Source of the DNA: Globisporangium splendens
Taxonomy: Eukaryota > Oomycota > Peronosporomycetes > Pythiales > Pythiaceae
Direction: 5' to 3'
Assembly (NCBI GenBank): GCA_006386115.1
Contig: VFIW01000058.1
Coordinates: 124,001-188,000 of the forward strand
DNA: 64,000 nt
Shown here: piece after piece, positions 40,695 through 52,300 of the stretch
How positions within the stretch are numbered: position 1 is the stretch's first letter
Layout of the letters: every line of letters begins with the position of its first letter
Notes under the pieces: generated by a model
Told to the model about the DNA's origin: nothing
Databases searched by the model: none
What the model saw: the letters and a program-made list of their open reading frames with translations, nothing else
Position numbers and translations under genes: made by a program

Positions 40695-43505
40695 TCACAC
40701 TCTTTTTCGTTGGCGCTTGTTGGTGTTCTGGGCAACGCTGTTGCTGTGTCGAGAAGACTGAAGTGGGGCTTGCAATCTGTCGAGAATGTCCACTTTTGGG
40801 GGATGAGCTTCTCCGCCGCGCAGGTTCCCATTGTTCCCACGTAGCCGTTCATTCGCTCTCCCGTTCTGTTTTGTACCTCGTGCCATGCTCGGGACCAGTC
40901 TCACTCGACGGTTATCTGTCGAAGCATTCATTTTGTTCGTTCGTCGGTCGTTGCTTTGTATGCGCATTCGCTTCGTGGCGCCATTCGTGGGCCGTCCTGC
41001 TGTTCCTCTTACCTTTCTGGTAGGAACGCCCGACTCCTCCATGTCGTCATCGTCGTCAAAGTCAACATCTGAGTCCTCGCGCTGCCGGCGTTTGTTTTGT
41101 TTCCGTTCACGGGGGACCGACAAGACAACAGTGTCTCCGCTACCACCACTGCGCTTCGTCGCGATCGCATCGCCCGCGATGAACTGGAGAATGAGGCGCT
41201 CGGCGCGGAACACGCGCGACATCTCGCCCTTGATCGCACACAAACGCGTGTCGTCGTCGTGCGGGGGTAAGAAATGCGCGTGCGCGCCAGATTTCTCCGA
41301 GATCTCGCGAATCAAGCGTCCATGCTGCTCCAAGAGGAACCCCGCGATGCGGGTCGGCAGCAGAATCTTGATCGTGATGTCCGGTACGATCTCGCTCGCC
41401 TCCACCGCCTGCTCCTGCAACTCCTTGCGCACCTTGCGGCACGCAATTGCGTGCGCCGCCTCGACCTGTTGCTTGTTGCCCTGGATGTGCAGCGTGCGGT
41501 TCACAATGCCCAAAGGCAGGTCCTCGGACGACGGGATCTGCAATCGCGCGCCGGTTTTCTCCGCGATCTGCTTGACTGTAGCGCCTTGGAGACCAATGAG
41601 CGCTCCAGCCGACGTGTACGGGATTGCAAAGTACTGCCCGCACTTGCCGTTGAAACCTGGATCCTCAGGGCGGCCGCCTGCCTTCGCTTCAATGGCTTGA
41701 CGAGCAGTCTCGACCCCATCGGGTGACCCCGAGATCGTCACGGCACGCTCCGTGCTGCCACGAGCCATCTCCGCGATGGGTGTGATGTGGATCTTGGTCC
41801 TGGTGTCTCGCGCAATGGCGCTGAGGATCGCGCCGCGCTGACCAAGGATCTTGCCGACGTCCTGCAGGGGCAAAAGCCACGTGACCGAGCCAATGCGTGC
41901 ATCACTCACAGTAGTAGCGGACTTCTGCTTTTGATTTGGATTCGGACGCGACACAGCCACAGCCATGCTCTTGGTGACGGAGCTCTCGGGAAGTGGGAGC
42001 ACCAGCTCGTCGTCGTCGAGATCGAGCGCTATGTAGTTCGGGTCACCCTTCTTGGCGCGATGCGCACGAATCTTCTCAATCACCAAGTGCTGCGCGAGAC
42101 AGATGCCCTTGGGTTTCCCGTAAACGCGAAGCACGCGGTCGTCCTTGACGGAGAATGCGTTCGCATCGCGTACCGAGAGCGTGCACTTGGTCTGCGCGTT
42201 GAGTTGGCGGATGATGGCGCCGCGGCTTCCGATCAGACAACCCATGGCGCTCGCCGGGATGAGCATGTGGAGCATGTGACGCGCGTCGCTGTGGAGCTCT
42301 GAGTCTTCGTACATCTCGGGAGTCAACTGCGAGAGTCTCTCGTGTGGAGAGAGATCTTCCATGTCGTCATCCTCCTCGTCGTCGTCTTCATTCAGATCAG
42401 CATCATCGTCGTCGTCATAGTCTTCGTCGTCATCACGGAGGGGACCGTCATCCTCATCTGGAATGGACGAGTTGGACGTGCTGCGATACGACGAGGAGGA
42501 CGGCAGCGCGACTTGAGGAGCAGCATGGTGTTTGTTTCGCGCGCGAGGAGGCTCGTGCTTCACAACGCGGCGGTGTTGCTCGCCGTCATCGCCATCGTAT
42601 TCGTGGTGGTGCTGCTTGTAGTGTGCGTACTGGTGTCGATCGTTTTCGTGGTGGTGATGGTCATAAGACGAGTGCTCTTGATGATGGTCGTAGTGATAGT
42701 TGTGAGACTGCGGGTACGCTAGTGGATGATGACTAGACGAGCGTCGCGGCGGCAAGCCCTCACTCAGTGGCGCGCGAGAAGGGTGAGACGAGCACAGAGG
42801 ACTCGAGAGAATTGGATCCGCAGCAGGGACGTGAAGCGGCGGGTAGTACGCGTCGTCGTCGTCCCACGAGGTCGTCGAACGGGGTTTCGTATCCGCATGC
42901 GCGGATGAACGCGTCGGGGGACGATGGTTGCTTGTAGTAGCAGCACTACGGCGAGTGTAACTCAAATGATCATACGCTGCATCGTACGCAGCTTCCTCTC
43001 GAGAAGAGCGTCGATAGCGCGGATCGTACACGTCGCACTCTTCCTCTCCTTCATACGCTCGCTGCTGGTGATAATGATGCTGATAAGGCGGATAACGGTT
43101 CACGCCATAATGCGGTGCCTCGTGGTCGTGCGCGTGCTGGTCCCCATATCTACGTCTTGAGTGTTCTCCTTCGTCATGGCGGCTCGTCGTGTCGTGATCG
43201 TAAGGGTGGTGATGGCGATGGTGATGGGAAGACGCGTCCTCGCGGCGCTGCTGCTGTGCGCGATCGAGCACCGCGCGCACGTGCGCCTTACTGTCGACCG
43301 GGTAGTCGCCCAGCACGCTGCCGCTGTTGCTCGTGTTCATCGTCGTGGTCGTCGTCGCGTGCTCGTGGCGTGTGGCGCCTGTGTGTTCGCTTTTCATGCT
43401 CTCAGTGGTGGCCGCAATGCCGTTCAAACAATTTCGGTGCTGCTCCCCTGTATTTCTCCAACTGGTGGATCCACCTCTCTTGACGGACAAGATGTCCACT
43501 TGCAT
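40695..43505 (-). CDS. Four-KH-domain RNA-binding protein
   Basis: Single-exon protein of 936 residues from ATG 43505. Residues ~1-400 are low complexity: His/Tyr-rich and Arg/Ser/Pro-rich, with an acidic Asp/Glu segment just before the first KH domain. Four KH domains follow, each with the GxxG loop: IGSRGAIIRQL (~428), LGQRGAILSAI (~556), IGLQGATVKQI (~640) and LEQHGRLIREI (~735; the first loop Gly is Glu/Gln-like, so this copy may bind weakly). An Arg/Lys-rich tail (RERKQNKRRQRED, NKRQRKRV) is likely a nuclear localisation signal. This is the PCBP/hnRNP-K/NOVA-like multi-KH architecture; expected roles are mRNA stability, translation or splicing. The His/Tyr-rich N-terminus suggests phase-separating or RNA-granule behaviour. 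Confidence 0.85.
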   Translation of the reverse strand: MQVDILSVKRGGSTSWRNTGEQHRNCLNGIAATTESMKSEHTGATRHEHATTTTTMNTSNSGSVLGDYPVDSKAHVRAVLDRAQQQRREDASSHHHRHHHPYDHDTTSRHDEGEHSRRRYGDQHAHDHEAPHYGVNRYPPYQHHYHQQRAYEGEEECDVYDPRYRRSSREEAAYDAAYDHLSYTRRSAATTSNHRPPTRSSAHADTKPRSTTSWDDDDAYYPPLHVPAADPILSSPLCSSHPSRAPLSEGLPPRRSSSHHPLAYPQSHNYHYDHHQEHSSYDHHHHENDRHQYAHYKQHHHEYDGDDGEQHRRVVKHEPPRARNKHHAAPQVALPSSSSYRSTSNSSIPDEDDGPLRDDDEDYDDDDDADLNEDDDEEDDDMEDLSPHERLSQLTPEMYEDSELHSDARHMLHMLIPASAMGCLIGSRGAIIRQLNAQTKCTLSVRDANAFSVKDDRVLRVYGKPKGICLAQHLVIEKIRAHRAKKGDPNYIALDLDDDELVLPLPESSVTKSMAVAVSRPNPNQKQKSATTVSDARIGSVTWLLPLQDVGKILGQRGAILSAIARDTRTKIHITPIAEMARGSTERAVTISGSPDGVETARQAIEAKAGGRPEDPGFNGKCGQYFAIPYTSAGALIGLQGATVKQIAEKTGARLQIPSSEDLPLGIVNRTLHIQGNKQQVEAAHAIACRKVRKELQEQAVEASEIVPDITIKILLPTRIAGFLLEQHGRLIREISEKSGAHAHFLPPHDDDTRLCAIKGEMSRVFRAERLILQFIAGDAIATKRSGGSGDTVVLSVPRERKQNKRRQREDSDVDFDDDDDMEESGVPTRKVRGTAGRPTNGATKRMRIQSNDRRTNKMNASTDNRRVRLVPSMARGTKQNGRANERLRGNNGNLRGGEAHPPKVDILDRLQAPLQSSRHSNSVAQNTNKRQRKRV

Positions 43506-43667
43506 GTCATTTTCTTAGGAGGCGGATCCGCTTAACATACAATCAAGCGGATCCACTTCACTCATTGTAAGCGGACGTCTACATTAGTGGATCCGCTGGT
43601 GGATGCCAATCAAATGGAGTGGATCCGCTCACATCAATTGACGAGACGTCCGCTTTTTAGTGGATCC
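43467..43667. repeat. Cluster of GGATCC palindromes with paired GACGTC sites
   Basis: Six GGATCC cores (43467, 43524, 43549, 43589, 43621, 43662) lie in 201 bases, most inside a longer GTGGATCCRC/GCGGATCCRC word, plus two GACGTC cores (43574, 43645) each inside GCGGACGTC or its complement. The cluster spans the start of the KH gene and reaches to ~110 bases upstream of the 43774 gene, so it sits in a divergent promoter. Spacing is irregular (25-57 bases). Regulation is inferred only from the arrangement. Confidence 0.7.
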
Positions 43668-43773
43668 ACCAGTTGAATACGGATCTGCTCCACCACTCCG
43701 AAAAGGCGTCTGCTCTCAATCGACACCTCGTGGGGAGTCGTCATTGTATAATTGCCACAGTAGACAGCTAAGC

Positions 43774-44995
43774 ATGGAGCGCCACAATCGCCACGAGCGC
43801 CTTGCATCTCGGCTGCCCACGCAGCAGGATGAGCGCGTGAACATCACTGCGATGCTGGAGGAGATCCGGCAGAGACGGGACTGTCTGTCGCGCGGCTCGG
43901 TCCTGGACAGCAGCCACCGATTGGGACCGAGGGGGATCTTCGATCCGCATGGCTCAGACGACCGCGGACTGATGCTGCAGCACACCGCCAGGGGAATGTT
44001 GTCAACCGCTACCCTTGATGGCGCTTTATCGAGACCAAAGGCTGCGATAACGACGGTTCACGAGGATCGTTCTCCCCACTCGCCAATTCCCTCGCAGCGC
44101 ATCGTGTGGGTGCGCAAGTCCATCAAGCGGTGGCAACCCAAGCAAAACACTATGGAGGACGTCGGCTCGGTCGAGTTTGCGACCGTCGCGCCGCTCGCGA
44201 GTGTGCGAAGACTCATCGACCAGTTCTACCCGCTGTCGCACCACCTCGAGTACGAGTTTGTGCACCCAGAGCTGCACGTGCGCATCGATCCAAGCGACGA
44301 GCACAATGTGTTGCCGGCTGCGTTCCCGAATATTGTGCTCGAGGTGCTTCCCCAGCAGGCGTCGCCAAAACATGAACCTCTTTTACCTGTGACGACTGCA
44401 GTTACTGAGCACAAATCGTTGATAGAACGACAAACTGCACCAGAGCATCATCGCCAACCCAGAGCAGACTCTCCTCCGAAGATGTCGGCAAAGTACGACA
44501 CTAACTCAAGTCCCATCGCCAAAAAGCTGCCTCATGCTGTCGCCACACTGCCAGCCATATCGAGCGCGCCTGCGATCTACCGCGATCGATGGCTTCGCGA
44601 CATCGTGCTCAGTGGCGTGAGGTGTGATTTGCTGTTTCGCGAGTTTCCGGACAAGAATATAGTTGGCGTGAAGGCGTACCTTCGAGGTGGTGGCGCATGG
44701 GTGGGGCGAGCGACGCCGCACAAGTGGCTAAGTGTGCAGGAAGTAAATGCCCTGACAAAGCAGGAACCTACGCAACAAGGTACGATCCTCTGTTCACGCA
44801 CACGCATTGATTGGGCGTCAGTCTTACGACCTCCCACAATTGACCTCTCTTGTGTACACTGCTACAGATCTATCCATATCTCAGTATCGTCTCCTGATAA
44901 ACAAGCTCGCGCTTCAACTGCCAAGCTCCAGCAATGACGGCAGCGAACTCTGCATCGTTCTTGGCAATCAAACCAAGATGCACCGATCTCAGTAG
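43774..44995 (+). CDS. Unknown protein, possibly the 5' part of the giant gene
   Basis: Exons 43774-44779 and 44868-44995 around an 88-base intron (GTACGA...CTACAG) give 377 residues. ATG 43774 is the first in frame; the frame is open upstream to a GTG. The protein is basic in the first half (NITAMLEEIRQRRDCLSRGS) with a more structured segment VEFATVAPLASVRRLIDQFY, HHLEYEFVHPELHVRID and AFPNIVLEVLPQQ, then a Pro/Ser-rich linker and DRWLRDIVLSGVRCDLLFRE, GVKAYLRGGGAWVGRATPHK. It stops at TAG 44993-44995. Only a dozen bases later, in another frame, protein-like Pro-rich coding resumes (VTKAPASSPALTPAPVSV) with no ATG of its own, so this stop may be the effect of a frameshift near 44980-44998 that separated one ancestral gene in two. 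Confidence 0.5.
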
Positions 44996-45279
44996 CAGTA
45001 ACGAAAGCTCCTGCTTCTTCCCCTGCTCTCACCCCTGCACCGGTGTCTGTTGACCCAGCTCCTGAACGGCGCCGTGGCAATCTTACTGAGACAAAAACGA
45101 ACACGAAGGAAGTTGAGAAGTCACAAAAATTGCATACCGATAATGCATCGAAAGATGCCGCTCAGCAAGTCACAAAACAGATACCAGAACCTGCTGGCGA
45201 TAGCAGCGAGTTTCTCGCCACCAGGGCCAATTCAACTGCAGACAGATTCGTTGATGAGATGGGCTTTTGGGTCGAGTAA

Positions 45280-48200
45280 GAGGGTGTGCCGCCATTGTCT
45301 GAGCTCGCCGACCCGATCGAAGAACGCGGTGATGCGTCCGATAGAACCGACCCCTTCAATCCGCATTTCTCGGCACGTGTGCCTCCAATTGAGACAGAAG
45401 AAGCACTGAAGCGGACTGACCTTTTTATGCAAGACGATCCATCGGATTCAGAAACCAAAGCAGATGATCTCATGCCTCCCGCTCCATCACCAGTGCACTT
45501 GGAAGAGCGTGATGATGGCGACCCTGTCGCCGTTTTGGATACACAAAACGATTCGAGAACCGAACTTTTTCCTCCACCAACGAGTTTCGACGAGGAAACA
45601 ACACTTCCAACACCAGATCAACACGTCATCGCAATCTTAGGTCGCGATGACACTCCAGCGACACCGTCCAGTGGCGCAGATGCAGGCGCTCCAGAGGTAG
45701 CACCAATCGAGTTTATTCTCGCTGAGTTTGCTGAGGATTTTCCTGAACTCACTGGCAAACCGCAAACTGAAACGCAAGCAGCGGATGCAAGTGCCTCGAT
45801 CAACGTGACTAACGCTTCTCGTGAATATATCCCCCTGGAGCCAACATCAGTGGCTCCGTTGGAGGAAGAAACGAGTGCCGTTGCTGTTGTCCGCGAGGAG
45901 AAGAGCACAAAAGATAAACAGCCCTCCACAGCACCAGTTGCAGAGCACATATCGATCCCAGAGACGAAACCAGATCTCCATGTCGAAAACAAAGCTGAAA
46001 AGATTGACGTTCGTGCTGCCACTGAAGAAAAGATTCAGGGTGAGGCGGATGCTGCAAGTACTCAGGATCCCGATGCGTCTCCATCGCCAGAGTTCAAAGA
46101 AAAACGTCGCACCACGGATCCCGCTGAGCTTCGACTCCTTGAAAAATACATTCAAGTCGTTATGGATAAATTTCTCGACGAGTTTGAAGACGCGGAGCAG
46201 AACATTACGAGTTGCACCGACATGTTTTCAAGGGACCAGCTCCACAGGTCGTTTCTCCAGTATGGAGTCAACCACCTGGAGTTTGGCCTCAACGGAATCT
46301 TTCTGGCGATCGAAGATGACTTGAATACTTATGCAACGTGGTCCCAAACGACTTTAGATTCTGTTCTCAAGACATATTTGATGAAGCTGCTTCCTCAGAA
46401 TACCGACGACGCATCAAACCTTTCGTGGCTGTTTCGGCTGGAATGTGCACTCAACGTGTTGACCGACATGCGATCCTGGCACGAACCTACGCGGATCCGG
46501 ATTGCTTGCATCGAAGCTCACTCAAGCAATAGCTTTCTGCCACCGCAAGCAGTAGCACCAACTCTTCTAGCTTCATCATCTACCACATCCACGGATCCAA
46601 AACTGTTGTCCTTCCGTCTGTCCGACAAAGACCGCGAACTGTTAGCCGCTGTCCACACAAACGACCAACTTGTCTCGTCATCTGCTTCTCTGGAAAGCTG
46701 GATGGCGGACGGGTTAGAGATTCTGTATTTGTTCCTATACTCGTTCCTGAACTCGGCTCGGAATTATTCCGGCGGCTCCACATCGATCACCAAGATGATG
46801 TTCTGTCGTACTCGCTCTGAACGTCTGCAGACTACCGTTCAAAAGGTGATCACGTTGGATCCGACGGTGTGGCGCAAGTTGGAATTCTTGTACAGCGAGA
46901 TCGAAGACACAGCAACGATGGCACGTCTGAATGAACTCATGGCATCATTTCTGGGTAGCCAGCGATCACATATGAAAGCTCTCGACTCGTGCGTGTTTTT
47001 CCAAGCGCTTGTGGCGTTTATCGCGAGAAAAGTTGACCAAATCGCACAAAGTGTGCTGCAATTCGTCACTTCACCGTCCACGCAACTGGACTCGACAGCA
47101 ACGTCACGCTGTGTGGCGTCCTTCTGCAAGCAGCTCGAGAGATCGCAATTCGGTCTGTCGTCCCCGCTGGAAGGATACTTGCGCAATTTTGGTCTGAAGA
47201 CCCTCGACATGGACAAGATCAACAAAGTGCGTAGTTCTCGCAAACTCTCGCGCATGAATCTGAGCGGGAAGCATTCCCTCGCAACGCATCACCATGCTGA
47301 ATTGATGGGCTCCAGCTATGCTTTGCATCTACGACCACGCTGGAACCATGCCAAGTTGAGCACCAGTGGATCCATCAGCCGATATGTTTTCCACGATGAA
47401 CCGTCGATCGCGCTTGAGGCTGTGTATGTAAGAAGGAAACTCGATGTGACAGAGTTTCACAGCAAATCGTGGGATGAAATGCAGCGTTTCGCCGAAGAAG
47501 GCGTTCGTGAGGCATTCAAGCTCTTGTGCAGCGGCGCCCCATTGAAAAGTGGTGGAGCGATCTTGCTTGGGATGGGCGTCAACGCGTTCCATCTGGATTC
47601 GCTTGCCGACCTGTCCAAGATGAATACACAATGGAACGCGATGATGCTAGAAAATGCGAATGCACGGTCACTTTCCATCGGGCACTTTGTGTCCAAGGAC
47701 ACAGACATTGCTGCAGTACGAATCGAATTTCGCGTGCACGTCGATGTTGAGCAAATGCTTGTTCAGGGAGCCGATGATCCGAGGACGCCGTCCCTTTCCA
47801 TAGCTGATTCGCTGGATACTTTCTTTCGCACGGCTACGGAGGACGCACTGCGGTACGTTTTGGAAACCAAAGGCCTCGATTCCTTGTTTGGCTGCTTGGA
47901 CGAAATCCTTGAGCGGCAATGGAGAGAGATGGCGTTTGGAGGTGAATTTCATCAGCACCTGATCACCCCTAAAGTCAGTACAAAGTACCCCCGCGACACA
48001 ATTCTGAATTGCATCAACGCATGCATGGCGGTGCTCCCCAAATCGCTCACAGCCGTGACCAAGCGCAACGTGCAAATTATCACAGAGTTGGTTGTTCTTC
48101 TGTCTGGAACTTCTGCCATGGAACTCGCCACTATCGGCACAGCGCTCTGCGTGCTCAATGAGATGTGCAGTGCACAAGAGAAGCCACGTGCTCCACCCGC

Positions 48201-49370
48201 TGTACGCAAAGCAATTGAACCATTCACGGAGCTCCAGCGGAAGTTCGCAGCGGAAGAAGGGTTGAAGTTCCTCATCAATGCCGCGGAGAAGCAGCTCATG
48301 CTTGAAGAAATCATCCTGCTTTTGATGAAGACAGCCGAGCTTGCTGGGAACCGGGCTGCGCTTTTGGTGCATTGCCGACACTGGATGACGTACTTCATTG
48401 AAAATGGCGCCTGCACAGCAACGCGTGAAAACGTAGAGTTTGTTCCGCTTTTGCTGCAAGAAATCCACAACGCGTTTTTCTCCACCGACAGCACAAGTGA
48501 ACTGAATCCAGCCTCGACGGTGTATTGTGCTTGTGGGTGCAAAGGCACAGCACTGATCAAGAGTGTCAACGGCATGATGGAAGTGTACCTCCGCCTCCTT
48601 CTGTGCGAGAAAGGTGTGGTCTGGGCGCAAGATGCCATGCAAGGTCCCCTGGATTGCCTTGTCTTCTTGTCATGGACGCTGAACGATCTGGATCCGGTCG
48701 TGCAGATGCAGCAGCGACCATTGCAGCTGGAAGTCTTCGACACGCTACGCCAGGTTCTGTCGCGGATGAAGAGTGGTGACCGGTACCTTCACTTCTTGTC
48801 TGCACTAACGCCAGCACTCTTGAAGCTTCTGACAACGACGACTCTGAATGCTACCCTTCAACGAGCTGTAGTGCGCACATTGAGCCTCGCGCTCGAGGCG
48901 TCGATTGAAAAGTCCGTGTGGAAAATCTCGCCGCACTCGTTCTTGGACTCACTCTACGCCATTCTCCAAGCCTTGTCCTCCGAGCCAAGTTTGCCGTCTT
49001 CTTACATGAACAAGGTCATGGTGACGACACTTCTTTCGAGTACCGGCGGCATGCCATCAAAGCTCGCGAGTAATAGCGCAGACACTTTGCGAGCATTGCT
49101 GCATCAGGATTCCATGGAAAGAGAAACGTCCGATGGTCGGTCGCTGCTTCAGTTGTTGTTGCAGTTGATGAACTTCCAAGGGAAGAGTTCCCTGCAATCC
49201 CGTTTTCAAATTCCAATCTTGGTCGTTCTTGGCTGGCTGGTCAACAGCTTCGAGGTAGCCGAAGACTGTGTTGAGCTTGGGCTAGACTTGGCTCTTCTGG
49301 AGCTTGTCGAAGGAGATGCAACCGTTCAATCCATACTGGCGTCACGAGTTCTCTGCGTACTTCATTTTCA
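45280..49370 (+). pseudogene. Giant gene, N-terminal block
   Basis: Continuous open frame following the TAA. The first ~270 codons are acidic and Pro/Thr-rich (disordered). Then come helical segments such as LRLLEKYIQVVMDKFLDEFE, HLEFGLNGIFLAIEDDLNTY, TVWRKLEFLYSEIEDTATM, and later repeat-like helices LMNFQGKSSLQSRFQIPIL, VLGWLVNSFEVAEDCVELG. No ATG follows the upstream stop in frame until 45427, which could restart a shorter protein. Confidence 0.6.
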
Positions 49371-52300
49371 GTTGGTGTCCAGGCAGCGAAAATACTCCAC
49401 CAACTCAAGCAAGTTCAAATGCTGCTGTGGGTAAGTAAATCTGGGTACTTGCAGCGCTTCGTCACTCATGCTTACCTTGCTTGTCTTGGATCTCCACATT
49501 CGCTTTGCCTCTTTAGCGCTTTATCCGTGACCGTGAGTATGTTGCGGAGCATCACATGGTGTTGTACGTGTTCGCACTGCGAAACATCGTGTTTGCACTG
49601 CGCTTCGACTCGGGAGCTCTGAACGCGTTGTCCATCTACAACGATCTTACGTTCTTAAAGAAGGTTTTGCTCATCTCTCGAAAGAAATCGTCCAAGTTGC
49701 TCTCGGTCAGTTGGTGTATAATGAGATCCTTTCTGTGACGTTTCTCTAGAATGCTTGGATACAGGTTCTCATTCTTCTTGTACGTATTCCCTAGGAACTC
49801 GCATCAGGCTTGCTGTGGGCACTTGCATCAGCTTTTGAAAGCACAGACGTCGTTTCGTCTCAGTTTGCAGTTGAGTTTGACGACCCGGACAAGCTTGCAG
49901 CCTTGTCAGCAGCACCAACACCAGCTGGATCACTACCGACGATACCGACGACCAGCGGCGTTATCATGCTCTCAGAAAACATTCTAGCAAAGCTCACGTC
50001 GGGTGGTGCAATTGACTGCAACATTGGCGCGCTATCGTCATTGCTGCAAAGCAAAGCATGCGGCGAGATATTTCTCAGGCGCTACGGATATCCGTTCGTA
50101 ATCAAGCTGATCGACAGCTTTCAACGAGCTGGAATTTCAGGAACTAGGAAGGCGTCGGTCGTCTTAGCAAAGGAGCAGCAGAGCGACAGCAGGTCCAGGT
50201 CGTTTGGACCAGGACTTGTCTACGGCGAGAGCCTTCCCAGACGAGACAAAGAGTTGATCCAGCTCTGTCACCTCGCGCACTGCTGCCTTTCTGCGATGCT
50301 TCGCTTCAAATCGAAGGCGATTGGAAATATGATTCCACGAACGAAATCGAAAGTGCTCCCTCTGTTGGATCATGAGAACGTGCTGCTTCTCCACCAAATT
50401 CTCCTGTGTCTGATTGTGCATTTGAAGGCACATCCGCAAAAGTGCACCGAGTTGATCGAGTCGTCCGTCGTTGATATCATGATAGCCTTGATGTTCGATC
50501 CAGCATACGCTCGCCTTCAGGTTACCGCGTTCACGTGTCTCCGAATGATACTCACGGACCCAAAGTGCCTCACAAAACCATATGCGCTTGGTGACAAGCT
50601 CTTCCAAGTTCGCCGCGAAGTCGTTTCGTGTTTCCTCCGCAGCTCAAGCTTCGAAATCACAGAACAAGCGTTAGTGCTCGCCGTGAATCTCATTTTCCAT
50701 CTCCAAGACGAGAACTTAGTCCACGAATTTGCTGCGATTTTCACGGAGTCACTGGAGAATCAATTGCTGTTGGCGGACTTGTTTACGAGATTGTCGACAC
50801 AGTTTGCCGTGAACCCCAAAACGGGGTACGTGCTTCAGCTTCTGGTGCGCCTTGTGGTTCAATTGGACCTCACCGCACTCACCGACACTGAGCAGCTTGT
50901 TGAAGCGATTTGCCTGACGCCGAAAGCGCAGACTGATACGACGTTTCTGCGTCCAACGCTCTGCTACTGCTTACTCCGGATCGCGTCCGAAGGCGACAAA
51001 GCCGAGTCGTTCGCGCGAAAGAGCCGGTTGCACACCATCATCGATCTTCTGGATGAGCGACCAACCCTCGGGGAGTTCCGAAATATCAGTGAGCTGCTGA
51101 TCATCCTTGCAAGGCAGCACGAAGGCATTCGGGGATTTCTTAGCTGTTCGGAATCTGGTTGTATCGCCAAAATCGGTAAAGTCCTCGGTGCATTCTCTGA
51201 AATCTCATCCGATAGCGGTGTGGCTGCAGCCGCTGGTGGTGGCAGTGAGCAAAATTTTCCAGAGAGCGATGAATTGTACAGTCAATTTTCCGTCAACGGA
51301 GACCCCAACCGCGAAGATTCTGCGAAGTATGTCGTCAAACTGGCTGCCGGCAAGCACGTGTTCATTTCCCACTATATGGACGACATCTACGAGCAGGTAG
51401 TTGGGCTTTCTCACTGAATTTCCTTGGGGTTTCATCGATTGAATCTCTCGTTTTGCATCGTATGTGTCCAGTTTTTGCGTTTACCAGTGGTCTTGATCCG
51501 CACAAAAGACGTGGACGAAGAGCGATACGGGTGTCCGTGTCCGACGAAAGAAGGATGCCCACATCGTGATCCTTGCGATCTCATTGCAAAGGTATCGATG
51601 AGCTGTTCACTGGATTTAAGCGTTGTTGCAGTGACGCTGTAATTGTCTGACCCACGCGCGTGCTGCGCTTTGTTCGTGTAACAGGCCAGTTACGGACGCG
51701 TGATCGCTCGCTTCTTGATTTCTTGGCGCATTCTGTTTCGTTCAAGCTATGACTTGAAATATTTCGTTGAGTCATCTGGAGTTGAAGCAGAAACACTGGT
51801 GATGCTGAGCCTTCAGCTGCTCTCGCATTTGGCGTTTAATCATCAAAGCCGCGCAGAGATTCAGCATGGATACCCGAACGATTGGAGTCAAGCACGATGG
51901 ATCATGGAGCGCTGCGACCCAGAAACATTCGCGTTGGTGGGGGAGGCGGTAACTAAGAAGAGCACGGTGTCGGCCATTGAGAATGCTTCACTAGCCACAA
52001 TGAGTCTTGCCCGTTTCAGCGCCGAAAAAAGTGAGATGCTCTCCTAATCATTCATATTTTTCCTCTTCTGCTATCCCACTTGCTTACGAAAATGGCCAAC
52101 ACGGCAAAAGCTGTCGCTCTCTTTGTGTCATCCCAGAGCGAGTTTGTCCTCTCACTGTTTTCTCACGTCTCGATCTCCCAATCGTAAGTTTGAGTTGATT
52201 TACCTCTCTTCAACACGGTAGTGTCGTTATTGATCTTGTTTTTTCTGCTATTCTCCGTAGATTGGCTTCAATAGAAGCACTGGAACTGCAACGCGCAGCT

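Noticed and set aside
42342..43535. Plus-strand ORFs of 120-130 codons rich in Val/Ile or Arg
   Set aside because: Antisense of the His/Asp-rich part of the KH gene; composition follows from the complementary codons.
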